Origin: Vibrio sp. NTOU-M3
GTDB taxonomy: Bacteria; Pseudomonadota; Gammaproteobacteria; Enterobacterales; Vibrionaceae
Direction of reading: 5' to 3'
Length of the DNA stretch: 64,000 bases
Assembly (NCBI RefSeq): GCF_040869035.1
Contig: NZ_CP162100.1
Span: 2,356,001-2,420,000, forward strand
Shown: positions 39,217-49,337 of the stretch, piece after piece
Numbering within the stretch: position 1 is the stretch's first letter
How the letters are laid out: every line of letters starts with the position of its first letter
The notes under the pieces: model-generated
What the model was told of the DNA's origin: nothing
Database searches by the model: none
Seen by the model: the letters and a program-made list of their open reading frames with translations, nothing else
Position numbers and translations under genes: made by a program

Positions 39217-39750
39217 ATGGCAAGTGTAGGTATCTTCTTTGGTAGTGACACAGGTAACACTGAAGCTGTTGCAAAGATGATTCAAAAGCAACTAGGTAAA
39301 CAACTGGTTCACGTTCAAGATATTGCAAAAAGTAGCAAAGAAGACATTGATAACTTTGATCTACTATTATTAGGCATCCCTACTTGGTATTACGGTGAAG
39401 CCCAATGTGACTGGGACGACTTTTTCCCAGAACTTGAACAAATCGACTTCTCTACCAAGCTGGTTGCAATTTTTGGTTGCGGTGATCAGGAAGACTACGC
39501 GGAATACTTCTGTGATGCGATGGGAACAGTTCGAGATATCGTTGAAGCAAAAGGCGGTACTATCCTAGGCTACACTTCAACCGAAGGCTACGAATTTGAA
39601 GCTTCAAAAGGTCTTGTTGAAGGCGACGATAGTCTATTTGTTGGCTTGTGTATCGATGAAGATCGCCAACCAGAGCTAACTGAAGAACGCGTTAACAACT
39701 GGTGTAAGCAAATCCACGAAGAGATGTGCTTAGCGGAACTAGAAGACTAA
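39217..39750 (+). CDS. fldA: Flavodoxin FldA
   Basis: Small FMN electron carrier used by biotin synthase, pyruvate formate-lyase activase and MEP-pathway enzymes; 177 aa. The phosphate loop FFGSDTGNTEAVAK is at the N-terminus, and the flavin-stacking segments are IPTWYYGEAQCDWDDFF and FGCGDQEDYAEYF. The ATG at 39217 is preceded by AAAGG; the open frame extends farther upstream into DUF2788 but has no family similarity there. The fldA-fur proximity matches E. coli. Confidence 0.97.
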   Translation: MASVGIFFGSDTGNTEAVAKMIQKQLGKQLVHVQDIAKSSKEDIDNFDLLLLGIPTWYYGEAQCDWDDFFPELEQIDFSTKLVAIFGCGDQEDYAEYFCDAMGTVRDIVEAKGGTILGYTSTEGYEFEASKGLVEGDDSLFVGLCIDEDRQPELTEERVNNWCKQIHEEMCLAELED

Positions 39751-39772
39751 TTCCTTCTACCAAGCCAATTTA

Positions 39773-39799
39773 AAAACCTCCCATTGGGAGGTTTTTTTG
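39773..39799 (+). terminator. Terminator of fldA
   Basis: Stem AACCTCCC / GGGAGGTT with a 3-base ATT loop and a run of Ts. Confidence 0.87.
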
Positions 39800-39833
39800 T
39801 ATCTGATTTAATACCTTTATCACTCAAAATTAG

Positions 39834-40325
39834 TTACTTCTCACTCTCTTCTCGGTATTTTGGTTTTTTGCGTACATAAAGCTTTCGTTGGACTTCAGAC
39901 ACTACCGTACCGTTTTTATCCTTTACGTAAGTGATAAATTCAGGAAAACACTTGTCTCCATTTGCGGTCTTATTCAGCAACTCCTGCAATTGAGCCTCAC
40001 CCACACAAAAGTCAGCAAAAAGGTCACTCTGACCGGGCTTAATAAAATTGATACTCGCTTCTTTATCCCATACAAAATATTGCTCCCCTAGAATCCCCAT
40101 CAACATCAGTGAATAGACAGGATCGGTAAGGGAAAAAATGCTGCCACCATACTGAGTTCGGTTTGCATTCTTATTCCACCAGCGCAATTTCAACTTCATT
40201 TTAACTTCTCGAAAGTCATCACTGATGGATAATATTTTAATACCTGCTCCCCAAAATGGCGGCCAGCTATTCAGTGCAAACTTTACAATACTCGGCTTAT
40301 AAATCCTTGAAATGAATCCATCCAT
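39834..40325 (-). CDS. DUF4442 family protein (hotdog-fold thioesterase-like)
   Basis: 163-aa protein with the features of DUF4442, a family with the hotdog fold of acyl-CoA thioesterases. WWNKNANRTQYGGSIFSLTDPVYSLMLM, here split as NKNANRTQYGGSIFSL and TDPVYSLMLM, is the hallmark: N..R.QYGG..FS..DP. Substrate and partner are unknown. It is a lone gene on the minus strand between fldA and fur, oriented away from fur. Confidence 0.83.
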   Translation of the reverse strand: MDGFISRIYKPSIVKFALNSWPPFWGAGIKILSISDDFREVKMKLKLRWWNKNANRTQYGGSIFSLTDPVYSLMLMGILGEQYFVWDKEASINFIKPGQSDLFADFCVGEAQLQELLNKTANGDKCFPEFITYVKDKNGTVVSEVQRKLYVRKKPKYREESEK

Positions 40326-40529
40326 CCTTGTATTCTCACTAGATTATCAATAAGAGTTGTTACATAATTGTAACTGGTCAGACGAGATATATCAGTGACA
40401 TCACACGACTTTACAAAAAAAGTCTAGTAACCCTTTGAAGTTCGTGGTTTATTGTTATCTGATAGTGCCCTATAATGATGGGAATATTGAATTCTGTTAA
40501 ATAGCTGCAGATCATCAACAGGAAAGTAT

Positions 40530-40979
40530 ATGTCAGATAATAACCAAGCGCTTAAGGATGCTGGTCTTAAAGTTACCCTACCTAGACTTAAGATTTTAGA
40601 AGTATTGCAGCACCCTGATTGCCAACATATCAGTGCTGAAGAATTGTATAAAAAGCTGATCGATCTCGGCGAAGAAATTGGTCTGGCTACCGTTTACCGT
40701 GTTTTGAACCAGTTCGACGATGCAGGAATTGTTACACGCCACCACTTTGAAGGTGGTAAATCCGTATTTGAACTTTCAACACAGCATCACCACGATCACC
40801 TTGTATGTTTAGATTGTGGTGAAGTGATCGAATTTTCAGATGACGTTATTGAGCAACGACAAAAAGAAATCGCAGCACAATACAATGTGACACTAACCAA
40901 CCACAGCTTATACCTTTATGGTAAATGTGGTGACGGTAGCTGCAAAGACGATCCAAACGCGCACAAATCCAAGAAGTAG
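40530..40979 (+). CDS. fur: Ferric uptake regulator Fur
   Basis: Iron-responsive repressor, 149 aa. The winged helix (residues 1-83) includes LKVTLPRLKILEVLQ and EEIGLATVYRVLNQFDDAGI. The metal/dimer domain has HHHDHLVCLDCGEVIEF with a CxxC pair, and a second Cys pair near the end (CGDGSC). TATAAT at 40471 is a probable -10 element. The Fur box at 4856 is a candidate target within this window. Confidence 0.98.
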   Translation: MSDNNQALKDAGLKVTLPRLKILEVLQHPDCQHISAEELYKKLIDLGEEIGLATVYRVLNQFDDAGIVTRHHFEGGKSVFELSTQHHHDHLVCLDCGEVIEFSDDVIEQRQKEIAAQYNVTLTNHSLYLYGKCGDGSCKDDPNAHKSKK

Positions 40980-41002
40980 TCTAATCTCAATATTAGCAAT
41001 CA

Positions 41003-41030
41003 AGCGCCAGCCTCAGCTGGCGTTTTTTAT
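41003..41030 (+). terminator. Terminator of fur
   Basis: Stem GCGCCAGC-like (CGCCAGC / GCTGGCG) with a CTCA-type loop, then TTTTTT. Confidence 0.85.
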
Positions 41031-41052
41031 ACCCAAACAATCAAAGCAAATA

Positions 41053-41087
41053 CAAAAAAGCCAGTCATCAAGACTGGCTTTTTTATT
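41053..41087. terminator. Bidirectional terminator at the end of glnS
   Basis: Stem AAAAAAGCCAGTC / GACTGGCTTTTTT with an ATCAA loop. On the minus strand it ends glnS. Confidence 0.85.
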
Positions 41088-41099
41088 TAGAGCGGTTGA

Positions 41100-42770
41100 C
41101 TACTTAGCTTCGATTTTAGCCCAAGTATCTCGCAAGCCTACAGTACGGTTGAACACTAATGCTTCTGGTTTTGAATCTTTAGCATCCGCACAGAAGTAAC
41201 CCATACGCTCAAACTGGAAACCTTTCTCCGCTTCAGCTTTCGCTAGGCTTGGTTCAACAAAACCGTTTAGCTTAACAAGCGAGTCTGGATTCAGTGTCTC
41301 TGCAAAATTATCTGCCGCTGCTGGGTTTGCTACCGTAAATAGACGATCGTACAAACGAATTTCTGCTGGTAAGCCTTTATCCGCTGATACCCAATGGATT
41401 ACACCTTTTACTTTACGGCCGTCTGCTGGGTTCTTACCTAGCGTTTCGTCATCATAAGTACAGAAGATAGTAGTGATATTACCTTCAGCATCTTTCTCAA
41501 TACGCTCAGCTTTGATCACATAAGCACCACGTAGACGAACTTCTTTACCAAGCACTAAACGCTTGTACTTCTTGTTCGCTTCTTCACGGAAATCTTCACG
41601 CTCAATCCACACTTCACGCGTAAATGGTACTTCACGCTCACCCATTTCAGGCTTGTTCGGGTGGTTAGCAACGGTCAGAGTTTCCACTTTATCAGCATCG
41701 AAGTTTTCAATCACAATCTTAACAGGATCAAGAACAGCCATTGCACGCGGTGCGTTTTCGTTTAAGTCATCACGAATACAAGACTCTAGTGAGCCCATTT
41801 CAATCATGTTGTCTTGCTTAGTTACACCAATACGCTTACAGAACTCACGAATCGATGCCGGTGTGAAGCCGCGACGACGTAGGCCAGAAATCGTTGGCAT
41901 ACGCGGGTCGTCCCAACCATCAACCAGTTTCTCTGTCACAAGCTGGTTTAGCTTACGCTTAGACATTACCGTGTACTCTAGGTTCAGACGGCTGAACTCG
42001 TACTGACGAGGCTGACAATCAATCGTGATGTTGTCTAGCACCCAGTCGTATAGACGACGGTTGTCTTGGAATTCAAGCGTACAGATAGAGTGCGTAATGC
42101 CCTCTAACGCATCAGAAATACAGTGCGTGAAATCGTACATTGGGTAAATGCACCATTTGTCGCCCGTTTGGTGATGCTCTGCAAAACGAACACGGTAAAG
42201 AACTGGATCGCGCAGTACGATGAAAGAAGACGCAAGGTCAATCTTCGCGCGTAAACACGCTTTACCTTCTTCAAAGCCACCATCACGCATTTTTTCAAAT
42301 AACGCTAGGTTCTCTTCAGGCGTGCGGTCACGGTACGGGCTTGGCTTACCAGGTTGAGTCAGAGTACCTCGGTACTCGCGGATCTGCTCAGGACTTAGCT
42401 CTTCAACGTACGCTAAGCCTTTGTTAATTAATTCCACTGCGTAGCCGTATAGCTTGTCGAAGTAGTTTGATGAATAACATACATCCCCACTCCACTTAAA
42501 GCCTAACCAGCTCACATCATTCTTAATTGACTCAACGTATTCAACGTCTTCTTTTTCTGGGTTCGTGTCATCAAAACGTAGATTACACTGGCCCTGGTAG
42601 TCCTGAGCAATACCGAAGTTCAAGCAAATTGACTTAGCGTGACCGATATGCAGATAACCGTTAGGCTCTGGCGGAAAACGGGTATGCACGCTTGTGTGTG
42701 TACCATCCGCTAAATCTTTATCAATGATTTGGCGAATGAAATTCGATGGACGAGCTTCAGCTTCACTCAT
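41100..42770 (-). CDS. glnS: Glutaminyl-tRNA synthetase
   Basis: Class I aminoacyl-tRNA synthetase for glutamine, 556 aa. HIGH motif in [25 protein letters not shown] equivalent in [13 protein letters not shown]; the C-terminal third is the paired beta-barrel anticodon-binding domain. Full length and close to E. coli GlnS. It is separated by terminators from both fur and nagE; the 269-bp upstream gap also holds the nagE terminator. Confidence 0.98.
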   Translation of the reverse strand: MSEAEARPSNFIRQIIDKDLADGTHTSVHTRFPPEPNGYLHIGHAKSICLNFGIAQDYQGQCNLRFDDTNPEKEDVEYVESIKNDVSWLGFKWSGDVCYSSNYFDKLYGYAVELINKGLAYVEELSPEQIREYRGTLTQPGKPSPYRDRTPEENLALFEKMRDGGFEEGKACLRAKIDLASSFIVLRDPVLYRVRFAEHHQTGDKWCIYPMYDFTHCISDALEGITHSICTLEFQDNRRLYDWVLDNITIDCQPRQYEFSRLNLEYTVMSKRKLNQLVTEKLVDGWDDPRMPTISGLRRRGFTPASIREFCKRIGVTKQDNMIEMGSLESCIRDDLNENAPRAMAVLDPVKIVIENFDADKVETLTVANHPNKPEMGEREVPFTREVWIEREDFREEANKKYKRLVLGKEVRLRGAYVIKAERIEKDAEGNITTIFCTYDDETLGKNPADGRKVKGVIHWVSADKGLPAEIRLYDRLFTVANPAAADNFAETLNPDSLVKLNGFVEPSLAKAEAEKGFQFERMGYFCADAKDSKPEALVFNRTVGLRDTWAKIEAK

Positions 42771-42987
42771 CTATAGCACCTCAATTGTTGTAGTATTGTT
42801 CAGAGAAATCGTGCGCTTTAAGCCATGTATAGAAGCTCAAAGCATATAACGTCTAATGATCCACAATTCTTACCCATTACACAACTACAACTGAGCGCTA
42901 ATTCGCAAATAATGGCTGATTTCTCTATCTGATAACTAAAACAATGGTCAGCTTTTCATCGAATCAATTTATCAAGACAGCAGAAAC

Positions 42988-43013
42988 AAGAAAGCCTCCC
43001 AAAGGAGGCTTTC
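42988..43013 (-). terminator. Terminator of nagE (minus strand)
   Basis: Stem AAAGCCTCC / GGAGGCTTT with a short loop, followed on the minus strand by TTCTTGTTTC. Confidence 0.75.
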
Positions 43014-43039
43014 ATCATTCACTTATTAACGAGTCGTTA

Positions 43040-44614
43040 TTAAGGAAGTTTTACATCTGATAGGTCTTCGTTAGCACCGATTGCTTTCATTTCACCAGCA
43101 ACGATTTCAGCTAGAGGACCAAGGATAACTTGAAGGTTGTTCTCACCTAGTTTAACGACACCCTTCGCACCAAGCTTCTTAAGTACAACTTCGTCAGCTA
43201 CAGAGCGGTCTTTTAGAGTAAGACGTAGACGAGTAATACAAGCGTCGATTGAAGTTAGGTTATCGTGACCACCTAGAGCTTTTAGGTATTGACGAGCTAG
43301 GTCGCCATTTTTAGCTTCACCAGCTGGTGCGCCTTCAGAAGCTTCATCATCATCTTCACGACCTGGTGATTTCAGGTTGAATGCGCGGATAGCGAACGTG
43401 AAAGTGAAGAAGTATAGAGCACCAAAACCTAGACCGATTAGTAGTAGAACAACTGGCTTAGTAGCTAGACCCCAGTTCAGTACGAAGTCGATTAGACCAG
43501 CAGAGAAACCAAAGCCGTGTAGCGTACCAAACATGTTAGCAACTACTAGAGATAGACCAGTGAATACAGCGTGCATTGCGTATAGAGCTGGAGCTAGGAA
43601 TACGAACATGAATTCTAGTGGCTCTGTGATACCTGTTAGGAATGAACAGAAACCTACTGAGAATAGTGCACCACCAACTTGGCTACGTTTTTCAGCTGGA
43701 GCTGCTAGGTACATTGCTAGAGCTGCACCAGGTAGACCGAACATCATTACAGGGAAGAAGCCGTTCATGAATACGCCAGCAGATTTGTCGCCGCCGAAGT
43801 AACGGTGTAAGTCACCAGATTTAACTGTTTCAGTTACTTCTTTAACAGTTGCTGTGATTTCTGGAGTTACAGAGTTAGCGAATTCGAATGTGTGTGATTG
43901 ACCAGCAACAAGAGTCTTAGCTAGAGCTGGGTCTACACAAAGCTGTTGTAGAGCAGGAAGCGCCTGACCAGCAGCTTGCGCACCAGTAACTAGAACTTCT
44001 TGACACGTGCCCATACCAAACCAGAAGTAAGAGTTAAGAACGTGGTGAAGACCTACAGGGATAAGTGCACGGTTAAGAGTACCGTAAACAAACTGACCAA
44101 TTGCACCTGAAGTAGAAACAGCGTGTGCTAGAGCGTCAAGACCACCTTGGATAGTTGGCCATACAACACCAGAAACCGCACCCGCTACTAGCGCGAATAG
44201 GCCAGCCATGATTGGTACTAGACGTTTACCAGAGAAGAATGCCAACCACTCAGGAAGACGTGTAGCATGGAAAGCGTTGTAAGAGTGACCAGCAATGATA
44301 CCAGCGATGATACCACCGAAGAATGACATGTTAACGTCAGCATTGATTGTTGTTGCTGTTGCTGTCAGTACGAAGTATGCAACTGCACCAGCTAGGCCAG
44401 CAGCACCTTGACCGTCTTTAGAAAGACCAATCGCGATACCTAGACCGAATAGAAGAGGTAATTGACCAAAGATAGCACCACCAGCTTGCGCCATGAATGG
44501 GATATCTAACAGGTCACCTTGACCTAAACGTAGTAAAAGCGCCGCAACTGGAAGCGTTGCGATAGGTAGCATAAGAGCTTTACCTAACTTTTGCGCATAT
44601 CCAAGAATATTCAC
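43040..44614 (-). CDS. nagE: PTS N-acetylglucosamine transporter EIICB (NagE)
   Basis: Phosphotransferase permease that imports GlcNAc and phosphorylates it; 524 aa. Domain order is EIIC (about 1-390, around ten hydrophobic segments), a charged linker with an acidic EDDDEASEG stretch, then EIIB (about 445-520) whose phosphocysteine is in SIDACITRLRL. The protein ends after EIIB; the EIIA domain present in E. coli NagE (648 aa) is missing, so phosphate must come from an EIIA such as Crr. It is divergent from nagA-nagC with a shared CRP/NagC region. Confidence 0.95.
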   Translation of the reverse strand: MNILGYAQKLGKALMLPIATLPVAALLLRLGQGDLLDIPFMAQAGGAIFGQLPLLFGLGIAIGLSKDGQGAAGLAGAVAYFVLTATATTINADVNMSFFGGIIAGIIAGHSYNAFHATRLPEWLAFFSGKRLVPIMAGLFALVAGAVSGVVWPTIQGGLDALAHAVSTSGAIGQFVYGTLNRALIPVGLHHVLNSYFWFGMGTCQEVLVTGAQAAGQALPALQQLCVDPALAKTLVAGQSHTFEFANSVTPEITATVKEVTETVKSGDLHRYFGGDKSAGVFMNGFFPVMMFGLPGAALAMYLAAPAEKRSQVGGALFSVGFCSFLTGITEPLEFMFVFLAPALYAMHAVFTGLSLVVANMFGTLHGFGFSAGLIDFVLNWGLATKPVVLLLIGLGFGALYFFTFTFAIRAFNLKSPGREDDDEASEGAPAGEAKNGDLARQYLKALGGHDNLTSIDACITRLRLTLKDRSVADEVVLKKLGAKGVVKLGENNLQVILGPLAEIVAGEMKAIGANEDLSDVKLP

Positions 44615-45093
44615 CTTAAGTTCCCCCTATAGGATTTTTGTATTTGGTTGAGCCACTTTTTTTGGTCGCTCAATTTAGTCACGGTCAGTTTATGTCATTA
44701 ATTTTGCCCCGCAAATTAAAACCTCATCATTTGTGATCATAATCACCAGAAACCCGGCAAGAGTAAGGTTTTTGCTAGCGAGATCATAAAACTTATTTTA
44801 CAATACAAAAAAATGAATATCTGTGGATTGAATTCAAGGTATTCTCTAACGAAACAAGTTCATTCAAAAAGCCTATATGAAAGGGCTGCAGTGATAGATA
44901 GGTATCCATATAAACCACTTTGTCACAACACCGAGACAGAGTTTTGAACTAGATCTGGTATAGAATTTGTGATCGTTTGCTAAAGATATTTTGTGATGAA
45001 ATTGAAGCGCTCAAATTAAGTTAATTAATGCCGCTAATTTCAACTTGCTATATCAAAGATATTAAGAACTCTACTGAGAAGGATTAGCTAACC
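44615..45093. other. nagE-nagA divergent regulatory region
   Basis: 479 bp without a gene, AT-rich. It contains a CRP-like site at 44732-44747 and two direct TTTGTGAT repeats 24 bp apart (about 44966-44973 and 44990-44997); the second lies in the symmetrical ATTTTGTGATGAAAT (44988-45002). NagC operators are expected here by analogy with E. coli, but I cannot assign them firmly. Confidence 0.6.
44732..44747. promoter_or_regulatory. CRP-binding site between nagE and nagA
   Basis: TGTGATCATAATCACC has the TGTGA-N6-TCACA form with one mismatch. It is about 115 bp before the nagE start, in the place where cAMP-CRP activates amino-sugar genes. Confidence 0.6.
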
Positions 45094-46230
45094 ATGTATG
45101 CGCTAACTAATTGTAAAATCTATACTGGCAGCGATGTCCTCGTTGACCATGCTGTGATCGTTAACAACGACATCATTGAAAATGTTTGCCCAGTATCTGA
45201 GCTTCCTACAGGCATTGAAACTCGTGACCTAGACGGCGCAAACCTAAGCCCTGGTTTTATCGACCTACAGCTTAACGGTTGTGGTGGTGTCATGCTAAAC
45301 GATGAGATCACAGCGGAAACGATGCAAATCATGCACGAAGCTAACCTTAAGTCAGGTTGTACAAGCTTCTTACCAACGCTTATTACCTCTTCTGATGAAG
45401 ATATGCGCCAAGCGGTTGCTGCTGCACGTGACTACCACGCAAAATACCAAAACCAGTCACTAGGTTTGCACCTTGAAGGTCCATATCTCAACGTCGCTAA
45501 AAAAGGCATCCACAGCGTTGATTACATTCGTCCTTCCGATGACAGCATGATCGATTTCATGTGTGAAAACGCAGACCTAATTGCAAAAGTAACATTAGCT
45601 CCAGAACACAACGAACCAGCTCACATTGAACGCCTAAAAGCGGCGGGTATTGTTGTTTCGATTGGTCATACTAATGCGACATACGCAGAAGCTCGTCGTG
45701 GCTTCGATGCTGGTATTACATTTGCTACTCACCTATTCAATGCTATGACACCGATGGTTGGTCGTGAACCAGGTGTTGTTGGCGCAATTTATGATACTCC
45801 AGACGTATACGCAGGTATCATCGCCGACGGGTTCCATGTGGATTACGCAAACATCCGTATTGCTCACAAAATTAAAGGTGAGAAATTAGTATTAGTGACC
45901 GATGCCACAGCTCCTGCAGGCGCTAACATGGATTACTTTATTTTTGTAGGTAAGAAAGTATATTACCGTGATGGTAAGTGTGTTGATGAAAATGGCACAC
46001 TAGGCGGCTCAGCACTGACTATGATTGAAGCAGTACAAAACACAGTCGAGCACGTCGGTATCGCTTTAGACGAAGCACTGCGTATGGCAACGCTATACCC
46101 TGCAAAAGCAATCGGAGTTGACAGCAAACTAGGCCGAGTTAAGAAAGGCATGGTTGCCAACCTGACTGTATTTGACCGTGACTTCAACGTCAAAGCGACT
46201 GTTGTTAACGGACAATACGAGCAAAAATAA
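45094..46230 (+). CDS. nagA: N-acetylglucosamine-6-phosphate deacetylase
   Basis: Removes the acetyl group from GlcNAc-6-P to give glucosamine-6-P; 378 aa, amidohydrolase fold. The metal and substrate segments are [37 protein letters not shown] and [17 protein letters not shown], and the catalytic aspartate is in [10 protein letters not shown]. It starts the nagA-nagC operon and is followed by nagC after 2 bp. No nagB follows here. Confidence 0.97.
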   Translation: MYALTNCKIYTGSDVLVDHAVIVNNDIIENVCPVSELPTGIETRDLDGANLSPGFIDLQLNGCGGVMLNDEITAETMQIMHEANLKSGCTSFLPTLITSSDEDMRQAVAAARDYHAKYQNQSLGLHLEGPYLNVAKKGIHSVDYIRPSDDSMIDFMCENADLIAKVTLAPEHNEPAHIERLKAAGIVVSIGHTNATYAEARRGFDAGITFATHLFNAMTPMVGREPGVVGAIYDTPDVYAGIIADGFHVDYANIRIAHKIKGEKLVLVTDATAPAGANMDYFIFVGKKVYYRDGKCVDENGTLGGSALTMIEAVQNTVEHVGIALDEALRMATLYPAKAIGVDSKLGRVKKGMVANLTVFDRDFNVKATVVNGQYEQK

Positions 46231-46232
46231 GA

Positions 46233-47447
46233 ATGAATGGCGGACAAATAGGTAACGTAGATTTAGTAAAGCAGCTAAATAGTGCAGCAGTATATCGACT
46301 CATCGATCAACAGGGACCTATTTCTAGGATTCAAGTGGCAGATGTCAGTCAGCTTGCACCAGCAAGTGTTACAAAAATTACCCGCCAACTTCTTGAGCGC
46401 GGCCTAATCAAAGAGGTCGCGCAACAAGCGTCTACCGGAGGTAGACGCGCTATTTCTCTGACAACAGAGGTCGAACCTTTTCACTCTGTCGCGGTACGAT
46501 TAGGCCGTGACTACATCCAATTTAGCCTGTACAACTTAGGTGGCAAAGAACTCGCTTCTGAATATCATGAATTTTTCTATGCCACAGAAGACGAACTTCT
46601 AGATGGCTTAACCAGCCACCTCAAATCCTTCATTCAATCTCAGCAATCTGCACTCAATCAACTTATTGCTATTGGTGTTGCACTGCCTGGCCTCGTAAAC
46701 CCTGAAACAGGGGTAGTCGAATACATGCCAAACATTACCGTGAATAATCTTGCTTTAGCAGACATCATTCGCGATATATTCCACGTGGAATGTTTTGTTG
46801 GGAATGATGTTCGTGGTATGGCCCTTGCTGAGCACTATTTTGGCGCTAGCCGTGATAGCCAAGATTCAATATTGGTGAGTGTCCACCGAGGGACTGGCGC
46901 TGGTATTATCGTAAATGGGCAAGTATTTTTAGGCTTTAACCGAAACGTCGGTGAAATAGGTCACATCCAGATCGATCCATTAGGCGAGCAATGCCAATGC
47001 GGCAACTTTGGTTGTTTAGAAACGGTTGCTGCAAACCCAGCCATTGTAGAACGTTGCAAAAAGCTAATCAGCCAAGGTTACGAATCAAGTTTATCAAGCT
47101 TGGAAAGTATTAATATCCATGATGTCTGCGAACATGCTAATCAAGGTGATGAACTGGCTAAACAAAGCTTAGTGCGAGTTGGAAATAAACTAGGTAAAGC
47201 CATTGCGATTACCATTAACTTATTTAACCCACAAAAAATTGTGATTGCAGGTGATATTACACGCAGCAAAGATGTTCTTTTCCCTGCGATTCGTCGTAAT
47301 GTCGAAAACCAATCACTCACAACATTCCACAGTGGCTTACCTATTGTTGCTTCGGAAATAGACAAACAGCCGACGATGGGAGCCTTCGCGATGATTAAAC
47401 GTGCGATGCTGAACGGCGTTTTGTTACAAAAATTACTCGAAGACTAA
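46233..47447 (+). CDS. nagC: N-acetylglucosamine repressor NagC (ROK family)
   Basis: Transcription factor that represses amino-sugar genes and is released by GlcNAc-6-P; 404 aa. The N-terminal winged helix includes ISRIQVADVSQLAPASVTKI. The ROK domain has ATP-site glycines and the zinc motif GEQCQCGNFGCLE, preceded by GEIGHIQIDP. Overlap of function with nagA 2 bp upstream makes the operon autoregulated. In vibrios NagC also touches chitin and colonisation genes. Confidence 0.96.
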   Translation: MNGGQIGNVDLVKQLNSAAVYRLIDQQGPISRIQVADVSQLAPASVTKITRQLLERGLIKEVAQQASTGGRRAISLTTEVEPFHSVAVRLGRDYIQFSLYNLGGKELASEYHEFFYATEDELLDGLTSHLKSFIQSQQSALNQLIAIGVALPGLVNPETGVVEYMPNITVNNLALADIIRDIFHVECFVGNDVRGMALAEHYFGASRDSQDSILVSVHRGTGAGIIVNGQVFLGFNRNVGEIGHIQIDPLGEQCQCGNFGCLETVAANPAIVERCKKLISQGYESSLSSLESINIHDVCEHANQGDELAKQSLVRVGNKLGKAIAITINLFNPQKIVIAGDITRSKDVLFPAIRRNVENQSLTTFHSGLPIVASEIDKQPTMGAFAMIKRAMLNGVLLQKLLED

Positions 47448-47477
47448 GCCCTTACGCAATTAATTGAGTTAGAATAT

Positions 47478-47508
47478 TAGGCTATGTTGCTCAACATAGC
47501 CTTTTTTG
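47478..47508 (+). terminator. Terminator of nagA-nagC
   Basis: Stem GGCTATGTT / AACATAGCC with a 4-base loop, then TTTTTT. Confidence 0.86.
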
Positions 47509-47527
47509 TAGGAATGACACTAATAAA

Positions 47528-49117
47528 ATGGAACTAATTCTAATTACAACTGCATTTATTGCAGGATTTATTGCTTTAAAATGCAACCTCCCCCCTTTAG
47601 TTGGCTTTTTGCTCGCAGGTTTTTCTCTACATGCAGCAGGATTCGAATCAAACGATACCATTGTCACTTTAGCAGATTTAGGGGTCACACTATTACTCTT
47701 CACTATCGGCCTAAAGCTTGATATCAAAACATTACTTTCAAAAGAGATTTGGGCTGGAGCAACCGTCCACAATTTACTTTCGACTGGTTTATTTTGTTTG
47801 CTTTTAATGCTGTTTAAGTATTTGGGTATATCTTCTCTTGCAAACCTTGGTTTGGAGCAATTATTACTACTCGGTTTTGCTCTCTCCTTTTCCAGTACGG
47901 TATTCGCGGTTAAATCACTACAAGAAAAAGGTGAAATGAATGCAACTTATGGCACCATTGCTATCGGCATTCTGGTTATGCAAGATATTTTTGCGGTTGT
48001 CTTTCTCACGGCCTCGACTGGCAAACTACCCGAGTGGTACGCCATCGCCTTATTTGCATTACCCGCTTTGAGACCTGCTTTTTATAAATTGCTTGATTGG
48101 GTAGGACACGGTGAAATGCTTGTCCTATTTGGTATTTTCTTTGCCTTAGTCGTTGGTGCAGGTCTCTTTAGCCTTGTAGGAATGAAACCCGATCTCGGCG
48201 CACTCGTACTTGGCATGTTACTCGCGGGTCATACCAAAGCATCTGAGCTATCGAAATCTTTATTCAACCTAAAAGAGCTCTTTTTAGTCTGCTTCTTTCT
48301 CAATATTGGCTTGTCGGAACAGCCAACATTAGAAGGATTTGGTGTCGCGATCTTATTCTTATTACTTCTACCGCTTAAAGGCATCCTTTATTTCCTTGTT
48401 CTAAATGGCTTCAAGTTCCGAGTTCGTACTTCTTTATTGGCTTCATTGTGTTTATTCAACTTCAGTGAATTTGGTTTAATCGTCGGTGGATTAGCATTCA
48501 AAATGGGTTGGCTTAGCGGCGATACGCTGGTCGCACTCGCCCTTGCAGTATCCATCTCCTTCATCATCGCCGCACCAATCAACCGCAAAGGACATGAGCT
48601 GTACTTACGTTCCGGAAGGTGGCTAAAAGAACATGCCGCCGAAAAACTGAACCTACGCGATCAGCTTATCAATCCTGGTCATGCTCAAATTCTTATTCTA
48701 GGGATGGGGCGCATAGGTACTGGAGCTTATGATGAACTGCGAGCTCGCTACGGCAAAATCAGCCTTGGTATTGAAGTCAGAGAAGATGCGGCCCATAAAC
48801 ACATTATGCATGGGCGTAACGTGATCTTAGGCGATGCAACGGACCCTGATTTCTGGGAACGAATTCTCGACACGGCGAACGTAAAGTTAGTTTTATTGGC
48901 GATGCCTCACCACCAAGGAAACCAAATTGCACTAGAGCAGTTAAAAGCTCGTGATTTCCAAGGACAAATAGCCGCCATCGCTGAGTATCCTGATCAACTT
49001 GAATCGTTAACTGACGGTGGAGTGGACGCTGCATTCAATATTTATAGTGAAGCAGGGAGTGGTTTCGCCAGACACGTTTGCGACCAACTTCAACCTAAAT
49101 TTAGCAAGGTTACCTGA
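47528..49117 (+). CDS. CPA2-family cation:proton antiporter with TrkA-N domain
   Basis: Monovalent cation/proton antiporter resembling YbaL and KefB/KefC; 529 aa. About 12 transmembrane helices fill residues 1-375, with the ion-binding region in GTIAIGILVMQDIFAVVF carrying the conserved Asp. A cytoplasmic nucleotide-binding domain follows (about 390-520), with ILILGMGRIGTGAYDELRARY, here cited as GMGRIGTGAYDEL. The exact ion, and whether glutathione gates it, cannot be told. It is a single gene just after the nagC terminator. Confidence 0.88.
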   Translation: MELILITTAFIAGFIALKCNLPPLVGFLLAGFSLHAAGFESNDTIVTLADLGVTLLLFTIGLKLDIKTLLSKEIWAGATVHNLLSTGLFCLLLMLFKYLGISSLANLGLEQLLLLGFALSFSSTVFAVKSLQEKGEMNATYGTIAIGILVMQDIFAVVFLTASTGKLPEWYAIALFALPALRPAFYKLLDWVGHGEMLVLFGIFFALVVGAGLFSLVGMKPDLGALVLGMLLAGHTKASELSKSLFNLKELFLVCFFLNIGLSEQPTLEGFGVAILFLLLLPLKGILYFLVLNGFKFRVRTSLLASLCLFNFSEFGLIVGGLAFKMGWLSGDTLVALALAVSISFIIAAPINRKGHELYLRSGRWLKEHAAEKLNLRDQLINPGHAQILILGMGRIGTGAYDELRARYGKISLGIEVREDAAHKHIMHGRNVILGDATDPDFWERILDTANVKLVLLAMPHHQGNQIALEQLKARDFQGQIAAIAEYPDQLESLTDGGVDAAFNIYSEAGSGFARHVCDQLQPKFSKVT

Positions 49118-49337
49118 TACTTTTCTTTAAAAGCGCAGCTCAAATGCTGCGCTCCTTTCCCCAATCGCACAAAAAAGCAACGATGATTAGAATTTATCTT
49201 CCATATCTTGTTATTGATTAAATATTTTTTAATTCAAAGCCATTTTTGTAATTTTGATCATCAAACACTGTTGCTTTTTTTAATCAGAATGGCACATTGA
49301 ACACAACAAGTTTAAAAAATATCTAAAAGGAAGTTGT

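Noticed and set aside
42771..43039. Additional small RNA between glnS and nagE
   Set aside because: Only the nagE terminator hairpin is apparent; no promoter and structured body were recognisable.
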